A DNA stretch of 64,000 bases, from NCBI RefSeq assembly GCF_050948175.1, contig NW_027490383.1, positions 62,001-126,000 on the forward strand, in the 5' to 3' direction. The notes below the pieces were generated by a model that made no database searches, was not told the DNA's origin, and saw nothing but the letters and a program-made list of their open reading frames with translations. Shown here in pieces: positions 13,800 to 26,725 of the stretch. The DNA comes from Xylocopa sonorina. Its lineage: Eukaryota; Arthropoda; Insecta; Hymenoptera; Apidae. The position numbers and the translations under genes were made by a program. Positions within the stretch are counted from its first letter, which is position 1, and every line of letters begins with the position of its first letter.

Positions 13800-14340
13800 T
13801 TCGTGATAAGATATAATATTCATTGCGAAGTGTCATGTATACCTCGTGTTCACTTCAAAAGAATGTAAGTGCGGCACTTCCATGCTAGGAAATGGCGTTT
13901 GCAGATGTCTCCGCATCGAGGCCATAGAGTTCTAATGCTTCTTACAACGCGATATCGCATCTCACTCCTATGTTTCATGATAAGATATAATATTCATTGC
14001 GAAGTGTCATGTATACCTCGTATTCACTTCAATAGAATGTAAATGCGACTATTGCTAGCTAGGAAATAGCGTTTGCAGATGTCTACCTATCGTAGCAATA
14101 AAGTTCTAATGCTACTTAAATCGCGATATCGCATCTCATCTATATGTTTCGTAATAAGATATAATATTCATTGCGAAGTGTCATGTATACCTCGTCTTCA
14201 CTTCAAAAGAATGTAAGTGCGGCACTTCCATGCTAGGAAATAGCGTTTGCAGATGTCTCCGCATCGAGGCCATAGAGTTCTAATGCTTCTTACAACGCGA
14301 TATCGCATCTCACTCCTATGTTTCATGATAAGATATAATA
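13800..14340 (-). repeat. Dimeric higher-order repeat in satellite B
   Basis: The variant pair [CATCTATATGTTTCGT ... GTAAGTGCGGCACTTCC ... CCGCATCGAGGCCATAG ... TTACAACGCG] is repeated with a step of about 346-348 bp (2 x 174), starting near 13872 and 14217. Confidence 0.7.
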
Positions 14341-17308
14341 TTCATTGAGAAGTGTCATGTATACCTCGTATTCAGTTCAAAAGAATGTAAATGCGACTAT
14401 TGCTATCTAGGAAATAGCGTTTGCAGATGTCTACGTATCGTAGCAATAGAGTTCTAATGCTACTTAAATCGCGATATCGCATGTCATTTATATGATTCGA
14501 GATAAGATATAATATTAATTGCGAAGCGTCATGTATACCTCCTATTCACTCCAAGCGAATGTAAATGCGACACTTCCTTGCTGAGAAGTGGCGTCTGCAG
14601 ATGTCTACGCATCGAGGCAATAGAGTTCTAATGCTTCTTAAAACGCGATATCGCATCTCACTTGTATGTTTCATGATAAGATATAATATTCATTGTGAAG
14701 AGTCATGTATACCTCGTATTCACTTCAAAAGAATGTAAATGCGACTATTCCTTGCTAGGAAATAGCGTTTGCAGATGTCTACGTATCGTAGCAATAGAGT
14801 TCTAATGCTGCTAAAAACGCGGTTTCCCATCTCACTTCTATGTTTCACGATAAGGTATAATATTCATTGCGAAGTGTCATGTATTCCTCGTATTCACATC
14901 TAAAGAATGTAAATGCGACACTTCCTTGCTAGGTAATAGCGTTTGCAAATGTCTACGTATCGAAAAAATAGACTTCTAATGCTTCTTAAAACGTGATGTC
15001 GCATCTTATTTCTATTTTTCATGATAAGACATAATATCCGTTGCGAAGTGTCATGTATACCTCGTATTCACTTCAAAAGAATGTAAATGCGACACTTCCT
15101 TGCTAGGAAATAGCGTTTGCAGATTTCTACGAATCGTAGCAATAGAATTCTAGTACTGCTTAAAACGCGATTTCGCATCTCACTTCTATGTTTCATGATA
15201 AGGTATAATATTCATTGCGAAGTGTCATGTACACCTCCTCTTCACTTCAAAAGAAAGTAAGTGCGACACTTCCTTTCTAGGAAATAGCGTTTGCAGATGT
15301 CTACGTATCGAAGCAATAGAATTCTAATGCTTCTTCAAATGTGATGTCGCATCTTATTTCTATGTTTCATGATAAGACATAATATCCATTGCGATATGTC
15401 ATGTATACCTCGTATTCACTTCAAAAGAATGTAAATGCGACACATCCTTGCTAGGAAATAGCGTTTGCAGATGTTTACGTATCCAGGCAATAGCGCTCTA
15501 ATGCTTCTTAAAGCGCGATATCGCATCTCACGTCTGTGTATCATAATAAGGTATAATATTCATTGCGAAGTGTCATGTATACCTCGTATTCACTTCAAAA
15601 GAATGTAAATGCGACACTTCCTTCCTAGGAAATAGCGTTTGCAAATGTCTACGTATCGAAGCAATAGATTTCTAAAGCTTCTTAAAACACGTTATCGCAT
15701 CTCATTTCTATGTTTCATAATAAGATCTATTATTCATTGCGAAGTGTCACTTATACCTCGTATTCACTTGAAGTGAATGTAAATGCGACACTTCCTTGCT
15801 AGGAAATAGCGTTTGCAGATGTCTACGTATCGTGGCAATAGTGCTCTAATGCTTCTTAAAACGCGATATCGCATCTCATTTCTATGATTTGTGATAAGAT
15901 ATAATATTCATTGCGGAGTGTCATGTACACCTCGTATTCAATTCAAAAGAAAGTAAATGCGACTATTGCTTGCTAGGAAATAGCGTTTGCAGATGTCTAT
16001 GTATCGTAGCAATAGAGTTCTAATGCTACTTAAATCGCGATATCGCATCCCATTTATGTGTTTCGTGATAAGATATAATATTCATTGCGAAGTGTCATGT
16101 ATGCCTCCTATTCACTTCAAAAGAATGTAAATGCGACACTTCCTTGCTAGGAAATGACGTTTGCAGATGTCTACGTATCGAAGCAATAGAGTTCTAAAGC
16201 TTCTTAAAACACGATATCGCATCTCATTTCTATGTTTCATGATAAGATCTATTATTCATTGCGAAGTGTCACTTATACCTCGTATTCACTTCAAATGAAT
16301 GTAAATGCGACACTTCCTTGCTAGGAAATAGCGTTTGCAGCTGTCCACGTATGGTAGCAATAGAGTTCTAATGCTTCTCAATACGCGATATCGCATCTCC
16401 TTTTTATGTCTCATGATAAGATATAATATTCATTGCGGATTGTCATGTATTCTCGTCTACACTTCAAAAGAATGTAAAGGCGACACTTCCTTGCTAGGAA
16501 ATAGTGTTTGCAGATGACTACCTACCGTAGCAATAGAGTTCTAATGCTTCTTAAAACGCGATATCGCATCTCATTTCTATATCTTATGATAAGATATAAT
16601 ATTCATTGCGGAGTGTTATGTATCCCTCGTCTGCACTACAAATGGATTTAAATGCGACACTTCCTTGCGAGGAAATAGCGTTTCCGGATGTCTAACTATC
16701 GAAGCAATAATGTTCTAATGCTTCTTAGAACGCGATATCGCATCTCATTTCTATTTTTCATGATAAGATATAATATTCATTGCGAAGTGTCATGTATTCT
16801 CGTATACACGTCAAAAGAATGTAAATGCAACACTTCCTTGCTAGGGAATAGCGTTTCCAGATGTCTACGTATCGAAGCAATAGAGCTTTATGGGCAGGGT
16901 TAAAGGTCCTTCTCACACCCGAGAACAATCCTGTTTGTCTCCATGGACTATGGCAGCGGTCTTATTGTTGCAGAGCTCTGGATCCTATCCTTCGGGTTTC
17001 AGGGTCTCCTCTTGCTCACTTCCCGACTCCTCCTCCGTCGAGCACGTCACGCTACCTCGGTGCACAGCCCTTCCGCGAACCTGCTGTCTTGTTATCCGCC
17101 GAGGAGGCGTCCTATGGGTCGCTTCTTCCATCAGCTCGCCAGTCTAATCCGTAGAACGTAGAGAGAGAAACGAACGGTGGTCGGGTGGGAGGGGTGCGGG
17201 AGGTTCTACCATCGTGTATTTCACGCTCCTCGCAAATACAGCTATCGCGATGGTCCGTGTCGATCTTCTCGCATGCGTGGTGATCTGCGAGCTAGTCTAA
17301 CCGAAGCA

Positions 17309-17324
17309 GGGGGGGGGGGGGGGG
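17309..17324 (+). repeat. G16 homopolymer
   Basis: Sixteen consecutive G within GAAGCAGG...GGTGAGCG. The corresponding tract in SD copy 2 (38977-38987) is 11 G, so length varies between copies. Homopolymer length is error-prone in assemblies. Confidence 0.9.
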
Positions 17325-19363
17325 TGAGCGAGCCTTGTGACTTCACCACGTCACAGTACATACAAATTAGCGATTAAGTAGCTATGTGTTCAAATTCAAT
17401 TCCGAATAATGCACTAAAAAGCATCCCAGTTGACAAACGGCAAGATGGTAGCGACACCATGCCGGCACTATATTGCCACTTCCGAGGAGTGTCAACTGAT
17501 TCGTAGTCATCTGTGACCGGATTCGTTGACTAAAATGCCAGAACGTGTTACCAGCGCGTTCTTGACAAGCGAATCGCGCAGAGCCAGCACCATGGTGACA
17601 CGCGTATTATCGCTCCATTCATGAATCTCCTCAGCAATGACGCAGGATCACATTTGGCAATGGGGAACCTGTGCTTTCATACAAATTAGAACCGTTAGAT
17701 GTCAGTAGATGTTCAGCATATGAGTATTGATAGACATTTTGATGGTCGTTTTCCTATATTTATAGTTATTGAGCGAGTCGTATATATTTCTTTCAATCCA
17801 TCATAGACTAAAAATATTATTTATAAAAAAAATATTACTTATAAAATAAAAATTCATGCTGTTGCGTCCCTAACTTCGCCTTGTGTAATTTTTGAAATAA
17901 CATGCTGTCATCGTATTTAATGTAACCCTCAATTGCATGAATTTGTAACAATAAATTGAAGAAAATATATATAAAATAAGTGTATATATTTTTATGACAA
18001 AGAAATTATCGACTTCATGGAAAAAATCGCCCTATCGAGCTAGTTTATAGAAAATAATAAAATCGAGTTCTTATATCTTTGTTTTGTGCCGGTGTATCTA
18101 TATTGGAATCAAAATAAATAAATTGCACAGTTTAGTCATATTTCATATTTGCTTATAATTTTTATGGAAACAGCTTCCCCATTAGTAAATGTCAGCCTAC
18201 GCCACAACCACGCGTGTAGCTATGGTGAGCTGATAGTGTCATTGTCACGGCCGTGTAGCCCGTGTGCTATATCTCGGTGCTTTAATAGTGCCGTGATACG
18301 AATGCCGCCCCAGTACTAACAGTATGCCATTTCGAAAGCTGAGTAGGAGCACTTTGTTAGCACAGTTCTGTCACGGAATTCGTTCCATCCGTTGTCATTG
18401 GCGTGCCAATCGCTGGCTGTTTGGGATATTGTAGTGCATGAGGCAGACTTGTTTCTTATCATCGTCAAGGAGATGGACTTTCACTCCCCACGTTTTGAAT
18501 TTTTTAAATTATTGTTTACAATTTTTGCCGTTTCTGTATCTCTATGACCGCATTGTGGATTCAACTTATGTACGATCTTTTTGGTCTTCATCTTTTCTTA
18601 CATGTAATATTATATATGTGATGCACGTTTGTTATGTAATGCTCCGATTTGTAAGCCTCAGATACTTTTATTCTTTGGTAAAGCAACTTATTCGATTAAT
18701 ATATATTTATTAGACATAGACATAAACAATTAGAAAAATGTTATTAAAACGATATTAAATATGTTGTTGCAATTATATATTTAAGGTCTGAAGATGTAGA
18801 TGCAATTAATGTCCGATATTTTACGAGATCCAGTCGACGTATCAAGTGAGGCTATGAAATATAAAAATCTTTTACTATTCTTCGACCCCTTTACATGTTA
18901 CATGAATGATAAGTTCTGCAAGACAAGAAGCCTGAATTAGTGAGATATCTAGGAACATAAGTAATTTGTAAGTAACACATCTTTTCTCTTTGAAATATTT
19001 GCCTTTGCATGGAATAGAACGTATAGGTATAATTGCCTGTTTTGTACTCATTTCGGTCCAATTCTATTATAGCCTTTGAGCAGAAGTAATATTGATTATA
19101 CTTGATTTTTGCAATAGTTCTTTAATTAACAGATTTTATTAACCTAGAATCATCATTTGACGGATGAATCAATCTACTTTGTAGCTCCATCAGTTTCTTT
19201 TTCTGCTCGCTACTTTCCATTTTCAGTTCCGTATACTTATCCTTTATCACCATCATATATGTTGCGTAAAATTACAATAACTTTTTGTCCTCAAATTTTG
19301 CGGATATTTCAATTAAATTTCCTTTGATTAAATAAACAGAAATTAAAAAACAGTGGCACGTAC

Positions 19364-19642
19364 CATTTCTTGGAAACGTTGTATCGTAATTTGCATCTGA
19401 CTGTTTTAAAAGGCACGCACTTTATTTAACGTTTGCAATGATTCGGTTAGCGAAGTAAAGTAATATTCTACTTTCGAAATTGTTGGCTCTTGTAATTCTA
19501 AGGCAAATATATTCATCTGTCGACATCGTAAACATTGTTTTTTGGCAAAATTCCAGAATAACAAATATACTATAAGTAAAATAATAAACATCATAATATT
19601 AAATTTAACTCTGTTCATCGTTGCCTTGTTGGACACATCCAT
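19364..19642 (-). pseudogene. Exon remnant of a single-pass membrane protein-like gene, SD copy 1
   Basis: The minus-strand frame starts MDVSNKATMNRVKFN and has one strongly hydrophobic segment at about residues 14-30 (IMMFIILLIVYLLFW), then a basic/Cys stretch (KKQCLRCRQ) and a polar, possibly helical tail. It is followed by a good splice donor (AATG/GTACGT at 19363). This copy is broken by TAA at 19406-19408, where SD copy 2 has CAA. The likely next exon (about 19130-19241, DKYTELKMESSEQKTKLMEL in copy 2, heptad-like) also carries a stop here. The layout suggests a type II membrane protein with a coiled coil. I do not recognise the family. Confidence 0.45.
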
Positions 19643-20879
19643 AACAATATACAGGGTGGGGCAGTAACAATTAGCACCTCAGATATTCACGAAACTATAA
19701 GTTTCATAGAAGTTTTTGCTAATATAAAATTGCATAGTACAAAGGGGCCATCCGTTGATGAAAATAGTTTTTTTGTAAGTGGAGTTATGTTGGACATATG
19801 AAGGTTACCTTCATTTTTTAAAATGAATTGGTATGTCCATTCTTCCGTAATACGATAGAGCATTTTAAAGCAAGTTTAACGATCTGTAACATGAAGGCAT
19901 TGAAGGTTACAAAAAGTAAAGAAAGGCGATAATACTCACGGTTTTGATAGTAAATGAAACATACGTATTGTAAACAGTGGTGGAAGGCGTAATACTTACC
20001 GTTTACTTCACTGTGAATAAACACTTTTCGAAGGGCATTTCAATAGTTTGCAGCATAAGTTAAACATGATAAGATTAGTATTGAAAAATCGGTTCGAATA
20101 CGTTTGGTTAGGCTGTTCTTTGTGTCGTTCATTTTATAAACACTGAGCTGCGGATTCCTGAGGACAGCTCACAAAATTGTTGAACTATGGAAGATTATCA
20201 TTGTGAATTTGAATCAAAAGGTAATTAAATTCCATTAAATAGTAAACAGATCTCAATGTTTCATTTTAGATAGTAAGATTAGATACTCTTTACAAAACTA
20301 CAAGAATGGATACATACCTTTCTGTTATTATTACTTCATAAAGAATTATAATTGCAATTATATAGTTCATTACGATAAAAAATATTTCTCAGAAAATTCT
20401 AAATATTAAATAAAAGAATCAAGTAAAACATTTTTAATAATTACGAATATGAAAAATACTTGAACATTCCAATAGAAAGATGTCTAAACAGGAGCTAGAA
20501 AAGTCAAATATTCAATTTCAATTCCAGAATTCATCTATAAGAGGTAAAATGTTTCGAAAGCTTTAATTACAGTCTTTAATGCAAGCAGTTGGGCAGTATT
20601 TCAATTTTTAAGAGAATTGATAAAAGTCAACCATTTTGAAGTGGTCATAATCTTTGTCGTTTGAGCAATAAGTGAATAACAAATAACTGCATAAATTCCA
20701 GGCTTAAAAACTTATGGATTAAATCCTATGCAGACTCGTTTATAAGCGAGTTACTAAATAATAATCCACACTAAGTAATCATTTTAAAACTTAAACGATT
20801 ACATCTCGCGAGCTTTCAAAGATATCAGAAGCGTGAAAAGTATGTGGTTTATCAAAAACTCTTCTAAAAGAACGGACGA

Positions 20880-21120
20880 AGCCAATAGAAATCTTTGTTG
20901 AAGTAAGCAAGTTCTAAAGTTCTAAGCAACGCGATGGCCCTTATCTGCCTATGTTTCATAGTAAGTGAGTTCTGAATTTCTATGAAATCCGATGGAATTT
21001 CTCACTACTAACGTTTCAAAGTAAGTTCACAAATTCTCAGTTCTACGTTTAAAACTATGTGTGTTCTATATATCTATGTAAAGTGATGGTTCCTATTAGT
21101 TGTGACGGAAACCTATATAT
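20880..21120 (-). repeat. Degraded sat-2 monomers inside SD copy 1
   Basis: Reads AAGTTCTAAGCAACGCGATGG, then CTATGTTTCATAGTAAGTGAG, and a second such unit, matching the order of sat-2 words (GTTCTAATGC..CAATGCGATGG..CGTTTCAAAGTAAG). So the SD segment itself was derived from or passed through satellite DNA. The same is found in SD copy 2 at about 42545-42785. Confidence 0.5.
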
Positions 21121-21472
21121 AGTAAGTCAGGGAAGCTCGAAGGGGTTAATTATCTAAATGCTTTAAGGTGTAAAACGTATTTTAATCTAAAGCGATCTAT
21201 CGTTCCAAGGTATCCGCTCACGTACAACTTTTCTTGGGCGCCAACTGCTCAGAAAGTAGCAAAGGGATAGACTACATGACCCCGGGAAACCTGGGGCGGA
21301 ACAACCCTTGAAACTTCGAAATGCTCCTCCTCTCGACTACGCCTAGCCAAGTACACAGACTCAGGTAGCGAGATACTTAAGTCACGGCATGTTTATTTAT
21401 GGTCTCGACGTGGGTTTAACTAACAAGGGCTACGGGAAACTACGCAACACGCCGCAAATTACCGGGTAGTAT

Positions 21473-24400
21473 CATTGGAAGTGTAGACGAGGTATACATA
21501 ACACTTCGCAATGAATATTATATCTTATCATGAAACAGAGAAATGAGATGCGATATCGCGTGTTAAGAAGCATTGGAACTCTACTGATTCGATACGTAGA
21601 CATCTGGAAACGCATTTCCTAGCAAGGATGTGTGGCATTTACATTCTTTTACAGTCTAGACGAAGTATACATAACACTTCGCAATGAATATTATATCTTA
21701 TCATGAAACATAGGAATGGGATGCGATATCGCGTATTAAGAAGCATTAGACCTATATTGTTTCGTTATGTAGACATCTGGAAACGCGTTTGCTAGCAAGG
21801 AAATAAGTCATCTACATCCTTTTGAAGTGTAGACGAGGTATACATAATACTTCTCAGTGAATATTACATCATATCATGGAACATAGAAATGAGATGCGAT
21901 ATCGCGTTTTAAGAAGAATTAGAACTCTATTGCTTCCATACGTAGACATCTCGAGACTCATTTCCTAGCAACGGTGTGTGGCATTTACATTCTTTTGAAG
22001 TGTAGACGACGTTTACGTGACACTTCGCAATGAATATTGTATATTATCATGAAGCATAGAAAGGAGTAGCGCTATCGCGTATTAAGATGCATTAGAACTC
22101 TATTGCTTGGGTACGTAGACACCTAGAAACGCACTTCCTGCCAAGGAAGTGTGGCATTTACATTCTTCTGAAGTGAATACGATGTATACCTAATTCTCCA
22201 CAAAGAATATTATATCTTATCATGAAAGATAGAAATGAGATGCGATATCGCGATTTAAAAGCACTAGATCTCTATTGTTTCGACACGGAGACATCTCCAA
22301 ACGCTATTTCCTAGCAAGGAAGTGTCGCATTTACATTCATTTGAAGTGTATGCGAGGTATAAGTGACACTTCGCAATGAATATTATATCTTATCATGAAA
22401 CATAGAAATGAGATGCGATATCGCGTTTTATGAAGCAATAGAAATCTATTGCTTCGATACGTAGACATCTGCAAACGCTGTTTCCTAGCATGGAAGTGTC
22501 GCATTTACATTCTTTTGAAGTGAATACGAGGAATGCATTACACATCGCAATGAATATTATATCTCATCATGAAACATAGAATTGAGATGCGATATCCCGT
22601 TTTAAGAAGCATTAGAACTCTACTTCTTCGATACGTTGACACCTTCAAACGCTATTTCCTAGCATGGAAGTGTCGCATTTACATTCTTTTGAAGTGAATA
22701 CGAGGTATGCATAACACTGCACAATCAATATTATATCTTATCATGAAACATAGAAATGAGATGCGATATCGCTATTTAAGAAGCAATAGAACTCTATTGC
22801 TTCGATACGTAGACATCTGGAAACGCTATTTCTTAGAAAGGAAGTGGCGCATTTACATTTATTTGAAGTGTAGACGAGGAATACATAACACTTCGCAATG
22901 AATATTATATCTTATCATGAAACATAGAAATGAGATGCGATATCGCTATTTAAGATGCATTAGAACTCTATTGTTTCGACACGGAGACATCTCCAAACGC
23001 TATTTCCTAGCAAGGAAGTGTCGCATTTACATTCATTTGAAGTGTATGCGAGGTATAAGTGACACTTCGCAATGAATATTATATCTTATCATGAAACATA
23101 CAAATGAGATGCGATATCGCGTTTTATGAAGCAATAGAAATCTATTGCTTCGATACGTAGACATCTGCAAACGCTGTTTCCTAGCATGGAAGTGTCGCAT
23201 TTACATTCTTTTGAAGTGAATACGAGGTATACATGACACTTCGCAATGAATATTATATCTTATCATGAAACATACAAATGAGATGCGATATCGCGTTTTA
23301 TGAAGCAATAGAAATCTATTGCTTCGATACGTAGACATCTGCAAACGCTGTTTCCTAGCATGGAAGTGTCGCATTTACATTCTTTTGAAGTGAATACGAG
23401 GAATGCATTACACATCGCAATGAATATTATATCTCATCATGAAACATAGAATTGAGATGCGATATCCCGTTTTAAGAAGCATTAGAACTCTACTTCTTCG
23501 ATACGTTGACACCTTCAAACGCTATTTCCTAGCATGGAAGTGTCGCATTTACATACTTTTGAAGTGAATACGCGGTATACGTGACACTTCGCAATGAATA
23601 TTACATCTTATCACGAAACATAGAAATGAGATGCGATAACGCGATTTAAAAAGCATCAGAAAAATTTTGCTACGATACGCAGACAACTCGTAACGTAATT
23701 TCCTATAAAGGAAGTGTCGCAATTACGTTCATTTGAAGTGTACACGAGGAATACATAACACTTTGCAATAAATATTATATCTTACCATGAAACATAGAAA
23801 TGAGATGCGATATCGCGTTATAAGAAGTGTTAGAAAACTTTTGCTACGATACGCAGACATCCGCAAACGCTATTTAATAGCAAGAAAGTGTCGCATTTTC
23901 ATTCTTCTGAAGTGAATACGATGTATACCTAATTCTCCACAAAGAATATTATACCTTATCATGAAAGATAGAAATGAGATGCGATATCGCGATTTAAAAA
24001 GCACTAGATCTCTATTGCTTCGATACGGAGACATCTGCAAACGCTATTTGCTAGCAAGGAAGTGTCGCATTTACATTCATTTGAAGTGTATGCGAGGTAT
24101 AAGTGACACTTCGCAATGAATATTATATCTTATCATGAAACATAGAAATCAGATGCGATATCCCGTTTAAGAAGCAATAGAACACTACTGCTAATATACA
24201 TAAAAATCTGCAAACGCTATTTCCTAGGAAGGAAGTGTCGAAATTACATTCCATTGAAGTGAATACGAGGTATACTTAACAATTCGCAATTAATATTTTA
24301 TCTTATCATGAAACACAGTAGTGAGATGCGATATCGCGTTTTAAGAAGCATTAGAACTCTGTTGCTACGATACGTAGACATCTGCAATCGCTATTTCCTA

Positions 24401-25142
24401 GCATGTAAGTGCCGCATTTACATTCTTTAGAAGTGAGTACGAAGTATACGTGACACTTCGCACTGAATATTATATCTTATCATGAAACATAGAAATGAGA
24501 TGCGATATCGCGATTTAAAATGCATTAGAAATCTATTGCTCCGATACGTAGGCATCTGCAAACGCTATTTAATAGCAAGGAAGTGTCGCATTTATATTCA
24601 TTTGAAGTGTAGATGAGGAGTACATAACACTTCGCAACGAATCTTATATCTTATCATGAGGTATAGAAATGAAACGCGATGTCGCGTTTTAAGAAGCATT
24701 AGAACTCTATTGCTTCGATACGTAGACATCTGCAAAAGCTATTTCCTAGCAAGATAGAGCCGCATTTACATTCTTTTTAAGTGAATACGAGGTATACATG
24801 ACACTTCGCAATGAATATTATATCTTATCATGAAACATAGAAATGATATGCGATATCTCGATATAAGAAGTATTAGAACTCTATTGTTTCGATACGTAGA
24901 CATCTGGAAACGTAATTTCCTAGAAAGGAAGTGTCGCATTTACATTCTCCTGAGAGGAATACGATGTATACATGACACTTCGCAATGAATATTATATCTT
25001 ATGATGAAACATAGAAATGAGATGCGATATGGCGATACAAGAAGCATTAGAGCTCTATTTCTTCGATACGTAGATATCTGCAAACCTTATTTCCTAGCAA
25101 GGAAGTGTCGCATTTACATTCTTTTGAGGTGAATACGAGGTA
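21473..25142 (+). repeat. 174-bp satellite array (sat-1), orientation A, about 21 monomers
   Basis: Orientation is as at 1-4318. The first four monomers (to about 22200) are the GTGTGGCATTT (GCCACA) subtype with 'GGAAACGCATTTCC'; later ones are the GTGTCGCATTT subtype. Ends at the LTR-like copy 2. Confidence 0.96.
22260..23540 (+). repeat. Four/five-monomer higher-order duplication in satellite A
   Basis: The rare string TTGTTTCGACACGGAGACAT at about 22277 recurs at about 22974 (step ~697, 4 monomers). The following GTATGCGAGGTATAAGTGAC and ATGCATTACACATCGC variants recur at a step of ~874 (5 monomers), showing a recent local amplification with one extra monomer. Confidence 0.75.
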
Positions 25143-25263
25143 TCACGTCCGGTGAATCTATTTTCCGTTGCTCCGGAGGCTTTACGACACGGGCCTATTT
25201 TTCGGTAATTCGGTCCGCAGGAACGCGTTAAGACCGTGTCCGACAATTTCGGCTGACACGACA

Positions 25264-25665
25264 CTAGCGAAAACACTCGTGATAATAAGGGAATGACCCT
25301 ACCTTTCGATGACTTCTCTCTCGATTTGTACGTAGAAACGGCGTGGAGGATCGTTTGATGGGATCGTAGCTGATTTCGTTCTGTTGGCTGCTATGGAAAT
25401 CTCGATCAGTCGCCAGCGAAGAGGAGGACGGCGGTCGGAATTCAGCGATGATGCTGGATGTGGCATGATCGGCGTGATGCGTCGTGGTGTCTGGATCGGA
25501 TGCGTCGACGGTCGCTTCGGAAAGCGGCGTCTGGGCTGATGCGAAGGCAGGTCGCTGGTATACGAGGACTCTCGGAACACCCTCCAAATATTCACGCACA
25601 AGTGATCGTATGAAATTCTTCCTACTCGCACGTCGCGTTCTTCGCAAACCGGAATCACGATTCAT
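25264..25665 (-). CDS. Ser/Pro-rich leader open frame of LTR-like element, copy 2 (133 codons)
   Basis: Counterpart of 5334-5753. It starts MNRDSGLRRTRRASRKNF and stays open to the truncated 3' part, with about a dozen amino-acid replacements relative to copy 1. No recognised domain. The putative splice donor lies at 25301-25302 on the minus strand (CGAAAG/GTAGGG), so the last ~12 residues may not be coding. Translation is uncertain. Confidence 0.3.
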   Translation of the reverse strand: MNRDSGLRRTRRASRKNFIRSLVREYLEGVPRVLVYQRPAFASAQTPLSEATVDASDPDTTTHHADHATSSIIAEFRPPSSSSLATDRDFHSSQQNEISYDPIKRSSTPFLRTNRERSHRKVGSFPYYHECFR

Positions 25666-26302
25666 TCAGCAGGTTTTTCTGAACTTTCGACTAAGATCTG
25701 AGGGATAAGCGGCGGTCTCAACGTCACAAAGCCGATTTCTATACTCCTTCAATTTGATGAAGATCAACCCCTGTTGTATGGAAGAACCCGTGGAAGAATT
25801 CGTAGTTAAATGTAATGTTAAAAGTAGAACTAGTATTATAAACACTTGATAAAATTAATGGATGTGGAAATAGTAGACTTGGTAAAAGAACTTGTACTTG
25901 GATATAGTAAAAGTAAAAATAAAATATATTCTAGGTTTAAAGTATACAAGAACTGAAATTATTCTAAGACTAAGACTAAGTTAAAATGGAAATAGAAATA
26001 CGATGCCTGAACCCCACATTGAGGTGGCTAACGATCTAGAACTAGAGGTTTCGACTCCTCGGTAGGAGATCTCGAGTCAGAGTGTGTGCTCTGGAGATGC
26101 GTCTCTGACCTCCTCGGTTCGCGGGGCGCTACGGTCGCGGACGCTCGTGGTAGGGAGATCGCGGCCCCGCGAGTGGGGGACCCGCGTCTCGAGGCGGAGA
26201 GAGCGCGGTCCAGCGAGTGGGGACCCGCGGCTCGTGGTGGGGCTAGCGGCGCATGCCGCTGGCCGGACGCATCTTACTTAGAATAACTTAGATCTAGGAA
26301 TT

Positions 26303-26310
26303 CTTATATA
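26303..26310 (-). promoter_or_regulatory. TATA box of LTR-like copy 2
   Basis: Minus-strand TATATAAG, identical to that at 4715 in copy 1. Confidence 0.5.
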
Positions 26311-26725
26311 TGCGTCATGATATGGTATGTATGTCCTAGCTTAGAAGTAATATATAGGTTCTAGCAGATCCTGTTCCCGGAATTGGAAAAGACCCCATTA
26401 AGGTGATGGGCTGCGGCTACGTCTTCCTGCAGGACGGAATCCTCGGTGCGAAGGAGATAGGGCTGCCAGTCTTTGGTGCGGGCGAGACAGGTATACTCGG
26501 TGGTGCCAGTGAGACACTGGTGCCCGGTACGAGCGAGACAGGTATACTCGGCGGTGCGAGTGAGGCAGCGGAACTCGGTGTGAGTGAGCGCGAGCAGGTA
26601 TGCGCGCGCGAACACTTCCAGTTGCTGGTTCTGCAGGCGAGTTTGGCTGGTTGCATGCGTCCAGGAGTTGATGCTGGGGGGTGCGAAGAGGTTGATGGGT
26701 GGCAGGCGGTACGCCTGACGTCACA

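Larger units (their letters stand above)
5839..16888 (-). repeat. 174-bp satellite array (sat-1), orientation B, about 63 monomers
   Basis: The same monomer as at 1-4318 but reverse-complemented, reading CTTCAAAAGAATGTAAATGC and GCTAGGAAATAGCG on the + strand. Several subtypes are interspersed: 'CGACACTTCC' and 'CGACTATTCC/TGC' types, and a TCCGCATCGAGGC type. A short run at about 9130-9690 has the GCCACA subtype. No gene is seen. The last monomer breaks at about 16888 in TAGAGCTT. Confidence 0.97.
16889..21472 (+). repeat. Low-copy segment SD, copy 1 (4.6 kb)
   Basis: Non-satellite DNA matching 38601-43130 in direct orientation at an offset of about 21663 bp with only a few percent differences, and matching 60990-62450 more weakly and with its middle missing. 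The left 450 bp is GC-rich (GGTCCTTCTCACACCCGAG onward), the rest AT-rich. It contains the traces of a membrane-protein-like gene on the minus strand and degraded satellite at 20880-21120. No transposase, reverse transcriptase, terminal inverted repeat or target duplication was found, so it is best called a segmental duplication unit of unknown origin. Satellite is in orientation B on its left and A on its right. Confidence 0.85.
25143..26725 (-). mobile_element. LTR-retrotransposon-like element, copy 2 (inverted partner of copy 1)
   Basis: The reverse complement of 4319-5838, with both junctions to satellite at the same bases (…ACGTCACA/AAATGCGACACTTCC on the right, GAGGTATCACGTCC on the left). 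The satellite variants beside it also match those beside copy 1, so this is one insertion that was duplicated, not two insertions. It is longer by some tens of bases: a partial tandem repeat of the module around GACAGGTATACTCGG (about 26485-26560), and a second 'GAGTGGGG-ACCCGCG' module near 26170-26235. Confidence 0.65.

Noticed and set aside
16861..17154. Overlapping frames of 66-97 codons in the GC-rich SD head
   Set aside because: Several frames are open at once over the same bases, they differ between SD copies by length changes that shift the frame, and there is no domain.
17830..18310. tRNA or other small RNA gene in the SD segment
   Set aside because: No cloverleaf or internal A/B box pair could be built from the CGCCACAACCACGCG..GTAGC region by eye; the short palindrome CACGGCCGTG alone is not enough.
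18438..18713. 91-codon hydrophobic frame open in both SD copies (also 40102-40377)
   Set aside because: Copy differences are mostly amino-acid changing and no homologous family is recognised; openness is explained by recent duplication.
19818..20024. 68-codon frame kept open in all three SD copies (also 41482-41688 and 61759-61965, minus strand)
   Set aside because: Between copies 1 and 3 most base changes alter the amino acid (about 16 replacements in 68 residues), so there is no sign of protein-level constraint.
4319..26725. Two independent insertions of the LTR-like element
   Set aside because: Both junctions and the adjacent private satellite variants are the same in the two copies, so duplication is the simpler explanation.
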